Part shown: positions 57,700 through 64,000 of the stretch, in pieces
Position numbering within the stretch: the stretch's first letter is position 1
Layout of the letters: each line of letters starts with the position of its first letter
Source: Gnetum montanum
Taxonomy: Eukaryota > Streptophyta > Gnetopsida > Gnetales > Gnetaceae
DNA length: 64,000 bases
Direction: 5' to 3'
Assembly (NCBI GenBank): GCA_015680685.1
Contig: MNCI01001921.1
Location: forward strand, 200,662 to 264,661
Made by a program: the position numbers and the translations under genes
Notes under the pieces: model-generated
The model's database searches: none
What the model saw: the letters and a program-made list of their open reading frames with translations, nothing else
What the model was told of the DNA's origin: nothing

Positions 57700-58430
57700 A
57701 CAGCCATAGTGACAATTGAATTCCAAAATTAAAGTAGCTTGTCAAAGAGGAGATCAAGAAACTCCTCAAGGTTGGATTCATCTACACTATTGAAAATAGT
57801 GAGTGGGTTAGCCCACTTGTGATCATGCCTTAGAAAGGAGAAAAATGGTGGGTGTGCATCAACTTCTAGCTGCTCAATATGGCAACTTTCAAAGATTATT
57901 TTCCATTGCCCTTTGTTGACTAAGTGTTGGAAACCATTTCTAGGCATAGCTACTACAGATTTTTGAATGGTTATAGTGGATATAATCAAATCCAAATTGC
58001 ACAAGAGGACTAGGCAAATATGACTTTCACAAGTCCTTGGGGGACTTTTGCTTACCATCAAATGTCACTTGATCTATGTAATGCCCCAACTACATCACAA
58101 CAATTAGTCCTTAGCATTTTTGAACAAAAAATTGGTAGTGGGGTAAAAGTCTTCATGGATAACTTTTCAAACAATGGAGCTATGTTCAAGAAAGCCCTAG
58201 ACTATCTTGAGCTGGTGTTGAGAAGATGTGTCAAAACAAAGCTCTGGCTCAATTGAAAAAAGTGCCATCTTATGGTCTAAGAAGGCATAGTCTTGGGACA
58301 CCATATCTCAAAAATAGGAATCAAAGTGGACCTTGGAAATATAATGGTCATCTAAGGAATAACCCATCAACCAAAGATAGTTAAAGAAGTGTTGTTATTC
58401 CTTGGTCATACTGGTTACTACTGGCACTTC
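57700..58430 (+). pseudogene. Element B reverse transcriptase (degraded)
   Basis: Reading in order: EEIKKLLKVGFIYTIENSEW, WWVCINF, YYRFLNGYSGYNQIQIAQED, then the 78-codon open piece 58,020-58,256 with MTFTSPWGTFAYHQM, LCNAPTTSQQ and VFMDNF (58,152-58,163). The catalytic pair reads Asp-Asn, a G-to-A loss of the second Asp, and LNGYSGY has Asn where A has Asp. The box in A keeps both, so the copies decayed separately. Confidence 0.88.
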
Positions 58431-58900
58431 ATTGAGAAATTTTCCAAAATTGCTAAGCTGTTGGTTGAATTAACAAAGATATATGCACCATTTGTCTAGA
58501 CCCCTGCATGTGAAATGGCATTTCAGCAACTAAATTAGAAGCTTATTAAGACTCCAATTCTACAAACACTTAATTGGTTTAGGCCATTTCATGTGATTAC
58601 TGATGCATCAAATTATACTTTTGGGGTAGTGCTTATGTAGTTGGATGATCAAAAACATCCATATTACATTCACTGCATAAGCCAAAGTATTGTAGGTACA
58701 CAACTGAACTACACCACTATGAAAAAAGAGTTGATGATGGTGGTGTTTGCCTTAGAAAAGTTCAGGCACTATGTACTTGGTTATAAAGTGCTTGTACACA
58801 TAGATCATAGTGCCATCTCACAATGGTAGATCAAAATGGTGTAGAAATTATGATCATCAATCATTTATCATGACTAATATGGTACAACAAGGAGAAAGAG
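58431..58900 (+). pseudogene. Element B RNase H (degraded)
   Basis: FHVITDASNYTFGVVLM (58,590) holds the first catalytic Asp. HYIHC..SIVGTQLNYTTMKKEL, VVFALEKFRHYVLGYKVLVH and IDHSAIS follow (58,641-58,829). TAG follows SQW. Most of the domain is readable, with a few stops at Gln and Trp sites. Confidence 0.85.
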
Positions 58901-59129
58901 AGCCCCTTATCTAATCAATTTCCTAACGAATCTCTCTTTGCAAGGGCTACTAATGCATAAATTCCCAATGAACTAAGATGGTATGACCCCATTCTTACTT
59001 ATCTACTTAGGAAGGAATTACTGCAAGGGCTAGAAAACCAAGAAAAACAACAATTTCTTCACCAAGTTAAGTGTTTGATGGAAATCAACAAGAACCTTTA
59101 CAAAGTATGTTCCAATGGCTAAGTACACT

Positions 59130-60329
59130 GGTGTATCTCTGACATGGATCAACTACGCATTCTCCAAGATGCTCATAAAGGTCCTTGTGGGGGGCCATTA
59201 TGCTAGAAGATACATGACCATAAAAATCCTCATGGTAGGATATTACTAGCTAAAAATCTTCAAGGATGCACATCAGTTCATCTTCACTTGTGATCATTAT
59301 CAGAGAGATGGTGGAATGACAACTTGAATGGAGGGGCCACAACAATGGATTTGACCTCTTGATCCATTCAATATTTGGGGCATTAAATTTATGGGTCCCA
59401 TCACACCTATGTCAAATGGAATGCAATATATAATAGTCATGGTTGATTATTACACTAAGTGGGTAGAAGAAACAACCATCACCAATTGTACATCTACTAT
59501 TGCTACTTGATTTGTACAACAGAACATCATAAATAGGTTTGGTGTGCCTTATGTGTTAATTTCTGACAATGGAACTCATTTCATAGGTGCCACTTTTCAA
59601 AAAGTTATGCAACGCTTGGGGGTTGAGCACAAAATCACAACACCTTATCACCCTCAAGCCAATGGTCAAGCTGAATTCACAAATCAGGGGATTACAAAAA
59701 TTCTAACATGCACTATTAGCAAGTACCGAAGGGGTTGGAGCACCAAATTAAATGATTTCCTTTAGACCTATCACTCCACATGGAAGCCTCCCATAGGTTA
59801 TTCTCTCTATGAGATCATGTATGGAAAACTACCAACATTGCCCATTCAATCCAAGCTCTATACACTCTGTACAGCCTGTGACCTTGACATGGATCCAAGT
59901 TTAGCACAAAAGGAAAGATTAATGAACCTCAACTTGGTAGATGAAAACCAATTAATGGCCCTATCATCCAAAAAAATGCATAAGACATTCAACAAGAAAT
60001 TCCATGATCTCAAAATAAGAAAATTCAAGTTTCAACCAAGAGATAGGGTTCTCTACTAGAATCCTGCACATGTACCTCAACAAAACAAGTTTCAAATGTT
60101 GTGGAAAGGCCCGTATATTATTGAAGAGACATTTCCATCTAGGTCCATGATTATATATAAACTTGATAGCCTAGATAAAAATAAATTAGTCGACATCCAA
60201 CAACTAAAACCTTTCCATGAGCCCAAGCTATCCAACCCAACAAACACCTTGCAAGATGGACAACCACACTTAATCTTTCAAATCTCCTCCTTCCAACTTA
60301 CTCATGGGGGAGATGGACATCCACATTAA
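59130..60329 (+). pseudogene. Element B integrase with GPY/F end (degraded)
   Basis: The zinc-binding part is broken (HYARRYM near 59,200). The core reads IWGIKFMGPI (about 59,382), where the first catalytic Asp is Lys. VLISDNGTHF (59,553) keeps the second Asp and HPQANGQAEFTNQGI (59,653) keeps the third Glu. Open pieces 59,544-59,765 and 59,817-60,059 run to FKFQPRDRVLY. The C-terminal domain at 60,096-60,329 starts MLWKGPYIIEETF, the GPY/F module. No chromodomain is seen, in line with Athila/Tat. Confidence 0.88.
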
Positions 60330-62340
60330 CACTTTAAGTGGCTCCTTAGTCTTTTTATTTTTTTTTTACACATTTTTGTTTTTACAAATTTTTGTTTTCA
60401 TATTCATTATTTTACATCTTTTTGTTTTTGAGGTTATTGATCTTTTATAAGTTTTTGTTTTACACCATCATTAGTATATTTAATATTTCTTGAATATATT
60501 TTAATTTATTTTATATTTTCTTATGTTTGGTATAATTCTCTACTCTTTTTGCTAATAAGGTGCCAGGTACAATGATAATGTTCTACTCAATGGTGGTATG
60601 TATCATTTGTGATTTGATTGTTGATGTCTAGTTTTTTGACCTTAATATCTTTACTAACAACTAGGACACGGTTTCTTTTCATGTAACAGGTAGTGATTCA
60701 ACATCATCCATCCATCCATACTCTATTGTTCTCCTTGTTTTCAAAATGTGTAGTCCCTTTTTCATTAATACAAGTTTAATAAATTTGTGACTTGTGTAGT
60801 TTCTAGAATTGGGAAAGATTTAATGGTTAGGATAGGGTGTGGCTTCAAAGGGATGTGATATTCTTCATGATTTTCCATTTTCCTATGTGTGGGAGTGTTC
60901 TCATGAACTCCTCACCATTCTGTGTCATTCCATAATAAGAAATTGAATAAGTCCTTGCATGGTGTGATACTCAGAGAAAAAACAAAAAAATAGATAGAAA
61001 GAAGAAGATGAGAATTCAAAGTACATCCCTTGGACAAAATAAATGAAAAAATGCATGGGTCTTTGCATGGTGTGGTTCCAATTCAAAAAAATAAAAATAA
61101 AAATAAAAATGAAAATTCAAAGTACACCCCATAGACCAAATAAAAGGGCTACAAGCACTGGCTATGGGACTTTTCTTGTCTCCTCTAACTAAGGCCCTTT
61201 CTCACTTCCTATTTCTTCTCCAATTAGGAATGGTGGTTGTTTTGTGTGAGCATTCCTATGTCTCAGGGGATGGACTAGTCTTAGAATATCGATGCAAGAT
61301 CATTGAAAGTGGTTGGTTTTGGTCTAAACTAAGGATGGATTCTATTGAGTCATTTAATCACAAACTCTACAAGGGACTTCATGTGACCATAATTAGAAAC
61401 TCCATTCTATTCTCTCTCTCATCCATCTATGCTTTTCATGCCTCACTACCAGTTTCATGTTTTGATTCGATGTTCTGGTTTGATGTGTCGAGATTCTCAG
61501 TTAGTTACATCTAGGTTTTTTTCCTTAAAGTTCCATAACCATTAATCATTCATGCTGCCCACAAACTCCTTGATTTCAAGTTATGCAAGGGCATAAAAGG
61601 CCTGTGCCTACTTTGGTGAGGACCCACTTGCATATCTTTTGGTTTCGTTAAGTTAAGTTCTTTAACCTTAGACATTTTTACAATTGAATTATTTTTATTT
61701 ATTTACCCCATCAATTCCATCGGGTTATGCACACCTTCACAACTATTTTTAGTGAATACTTTCCTTTTATTGTTATGAATTTCTATACCTTCTTTTTAGT
61801 ATTCCTTATGTTAAGCTTTTTTTAAATTTTATGGATTTTTTCTCTTACTTAATCTATTTTTCAATCTTCCCCTTAACATTACCAAGCAACCAATCTACCA
61901 AAATCACAACTTAGCTAGATAAAATCACTAACAAGAAAAGGTATTCAACCACTATGTGTTACACTTTATATACTAATGCTTGATTTGTTGTGATTGCAGT
62001 GGGAAGCATGGACTAGAAGTGAGACTATCTTCACCAAGGATGGTGTAGCAATATCACTCATGGGAGATTGTTCATGACCACTAGATCTCTTCTACCTCTC
62101 CAACTCTCTTTTGTTGCCAAGAGGGGTTGGATGTCCATTGGATTCAAGGGTGTTCTTTTTTGTTGTTATGAACACCCAATTTTGTACACAATTGTAATGA
62201 TGTATGCTGGAGCACTTCTGTATTTGTCTATTTTCTCTATGTCACTCTGCATATTAGTCAAACATTCCATACCTCCTAATATATTTTGTAAGGAACTTGT
62301 TCCTCTTCTTCTATACTTGAGGATGAGTTTTCATTCAGTT
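60330..62340 (+). other. Element B 3' region between pol and polypurine tract
   Basis: About 2 kb. It holds a T-rich run (60,350-60,560), a two-copy repeat (60,951-61,150), and a 116-codon open piece (61,164-61,514) starting MGLFLSPLTKALSHFLFLLQ with a hydrophobic start. A segment (61,940-62,090) with TTGTGATTGCAG looks like a splice acceptor and is conserved in A. Athila elements sometimes have an env-like ORF here, but I see no envelope signature. Conservation in A is visible at nucleotide level too. Confidence 0.55.
60951..61150 (+). repeat. Two-copy tandem repeat in element B 3' region, about 108 bp unit
   Basis: Both units begin GTC(C/T)TTGCATGGTGTG and end AATTCAAAGTACA(T/C)CCC(T/A)T-GGACAAAATAAA-type sequence. 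Element A has one such unit (about 1,110-1,200 on the minus strand). Confidence 0.75.
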
Positions 62341-62349
62341 GTGGGGGTA
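62341..62349 (+). other. Polypurine tract of element B
   Basis: GTGGGGGTA immediately before the LTR start TGATGAATC. E has GTGGGGGCA and C has ATGGGGATA at the same spot, each preceded by TTGAGGA(T/C)(G/A)AGTTTT. Confidence 0.75.
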
Positions 62350-63177
62350 TGATGAATCATGTTTTTCATGAGCTCCGATATTAGGGTGGTCACGATATCA
62401 GGTACATGATATCGAGTACACGATATCATGGCCCAAGATGCAATATTGGGTATGCGATATCATAGGGTACTCCTGGGCCTATAAATACAACCCTTGGGCA
62501 CATGATTCAACAGTAGTTTTTGAATTCAAGTAGCAAAATTCTTGTAGTTTGTTCATTGAAGAGTTAGAATATTTTCCAAGTGCCTATAGTAGGAGTTCTA
62601 AGTGTAATCAGGTCTTTATTCAAGTATTGATGTACATGAACACACCATTGTGTTGGCAATAAAGATGAGCTCTTTGATTCATTCTTGTAACACTTGAGAG
62701 TTTCTTTCTTTATACATTTATACATTGTGATTTCATGTAGTTCACATTTAACGTTATTCATTCAACAATTAATTTTGATTAATTAAGAAATTAATTAAAA
62801 TACACAAGCACAACTCCTTTGAACATACGTGTGACACTTGGTAGCTTAGAAATGGTTAGTATTTGACAAACAAACAATGTTTACATGAAGTTCAATATGT
62901 GTCCAGGAATTGGGGATGGTTACTTATGTTGGGCTAGATTATTGTTTTATGTGATCAAATTAATAAAACATTAAATGATAAAAATATTATGCCTCATTCA
63001 CACCTAACCATACAATTTCTTTTTACAAGTGAGACTAGAAAGAAAATGAATAGACAACACAAACTCACCATTTATCTCTAGCGTACTTGGTAATTAAAGT
63101 CTATAGAATTCAACTAGATTGCATGTGAACACTTGTGATTCATATGGTTGGGCATAGGGGTACCTCTCCACTCATAA
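62350..63177 (+). repeat. Element B 3' LTR (828 bp)
   Basis: TGATGAATCA to CACTCATAA, matching the 5' LTR. The last bases are AA where the 5' copy has CA. TATAAATA is at 62,480-62,487. GATAT words recur upstream of it (62,387-62,462). Confidence 0.9.
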
Positions 63178-63182
63178 CTTAG
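63178..63182 (+). repeat. Target-site duplication of element B, right
   Basis: CTTAG, identical to 53,154-53,158, directly after the 3' LTR. Confidence 0.85.
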
Positions 63183-64000
63183 CCTATATGACTTGGTCAT
63201 GACCTCCACTAACCACCATCAAGTGCTAGTGAAAATGATGACCTCTATTTCCATTAGCAAGGACATCCCTACTAGTGAAAAGTCCATCCATGCAATGATG
63301 GTAGTTCCCTTACCAAAGAAAGAAATGAGATCAACAACACTAGTGGTCCATGACAATGAAGTCAAAATAAACCCCCAAGATGGTGAGACAACTAAAGATT
63401 TCCTATTTATAATAATAAGGATAGGATAATACAAAGTACATAGGAGGCATGTTGATGATGGAGTGACAACTAACATAATACCCTATACCATTGTCAAACA
63501 TTTATGCCAAATAGAGCATATGCAATATACTTCAACTTCTACCCTTAAATCCTTCAATGGATCTCAGGTGGTCGTAAAAGGCTCAATTTATTTAGACTTT
63601 GTGGTAAGGGAATAATTCCCCATAACAGCAAACTTATTGGTGGTGGAAGAAACACCAAGATTCAATGTCATCATAGGCAAGCCTTGGCTAGATCAATTAT
63701 GAGTTGTTTCCTCATCCATCCACCAAGAAATTCACTTGCCTTATGAGGAAGGTAAAATAATCATCCATGGTGATAATGAAGTTCCTTTGGCAGTCAACAA
63801 CATTGACATTGAATAAGGATCCAAACTGGAGTTTTAGGAAGAAGCTAGTATTGTTAACCATAAAGTTGAGAAGCTTGATAGAGTAGGAGAGGGTAAAATT
63901 GACAATGATGAGCCAATGGATACACTATGGAAAGAGCAACCCTTCAATGTGATTGAAGGAAATGGGAAATAAAAGATTATGCAAAGTAGAAAATATACCT
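63183..64000 (+). pseudogene. Element G protease region, right part of split element
   Basis: Coding resumes as LYDLVMTSTNHHQVLVKMM, then open piece 63,193-63,429. The protease block reads TNIIPYTIVKHLCQIEHMQY, LKSFNGSQVVVKGSIYLDF and FNVIIGKPWLDQL (63,660-63,700), the second half of a Tat/Ogre-type protease (I-I-G-x-P-W-L). The active-site DSG lies in a damaged patch near 63,440. RT and later domains would lie beyond the window. Joined in order across B, G has gag then protease. Confidence 0.8.

Larger units (their letters stand above)
53159..63177 (+). mobile_element. Element B: complete Athila-like Ty3/gypsy retrotransposon
   Basis: 10 kb, both LTRs, tRNA-Asp-type primer site, gag, protease, RT, RNase H, integrase, a 2 kb 3' region, a G-rich polypurine tract and 5-bp flanking duplications. 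Over about 180 aligned LTR bases I count about 25 differences, so the insertion is old. It sits within element G. The protease reading LVDHSINVPLGLVED resembles Athila. All coding parts are interrupted. Confidence 0.92.

Noticed and set aside
61164-61514. Envelope-like gene in element B
   Set aside because: Only a hydrophobic start and length suggest it; no signal-cleavage, transmembrane pair or cysteine pattern supports it, so it was kept as a conserved 3' region.

Overview
The window looks like nuclear, intergenic DNA from a seed plant with a large, repeat-rich genome. A conifer or other gymnosperm would fit, but the sequence alone does not prove it. It is AT-rich and poor in CpG, and no intact host gene was recognised. 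Nearly all recognisable coding sequence belongs to decayed retrotransposons: Ty3/gypsy elements of the Athila and Tat/Ogre type, one Ty1/copia element, several LINEs and a small tRNA-derived SINE family. Decay follows the plant DNA-methylation pattern: C-to-T and G-to-A changes that turn Gln and Trp codons into stops, mostly TAG. Single N characters mark six assembly joins, and four of them are flanked by exact 42-50 bp duplications.

Left part (1-17.2 kb): a minus-strand Athila-like element A runs off the left edge (3' region, integrase, RNase H, RT, protease, gag). It meets a plus-strand non-autonomous relative C (7.88-12.31 kb) across a junction built of short local duplications. C carries LTRs and a 2.7 kb gag-like/coiled-coil region but no pol. 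A LINE RT scrap follows, then a 5' LTR-gag fragment D on the minus strand (12.8-16.04 kb). D abuts the 3' end and LTR of a second C-type element, E.

Middle (17.2-38 kb): a worn LINE with a CCHC knuckle and RT, a SINE, a second copy of the same LINE lineage, and a ~65 bp plastid 23S rRNA fragment beside a gap. Next comes a Ty1/copia element with a Met-tRNA primer site (23.3-31.4 kb), whose 3' LTR breaks into a GC-rich island of unknown origin. After that lie a LINE 3' end and a minus-strand gypsy integrase scrap.

Right-centre (38-45.4 kb): a GC-rich LINE with ORF1 (DUF4283-like) and ORF2 (endonuclease, RT, zf-RVT). ORF2 is open in a single frame over about 1,126 codons apart from twelve stops. 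A 5'-truncated copy of the same family follows in the same orientation.

Right part (45.4-64 kb): an AT-rich stretch holds a SINE with a clear target duplication. A Tat/Ogre-like element G is split by insertion of a complete 10 kb Athila-like element B (LTRs 53,159-54,013 and 62,350-63,177, 5-bp target duplication CTTAG). G's gag lies to the left of B and its protease to the right. A and B are the same family in opposite orientations.
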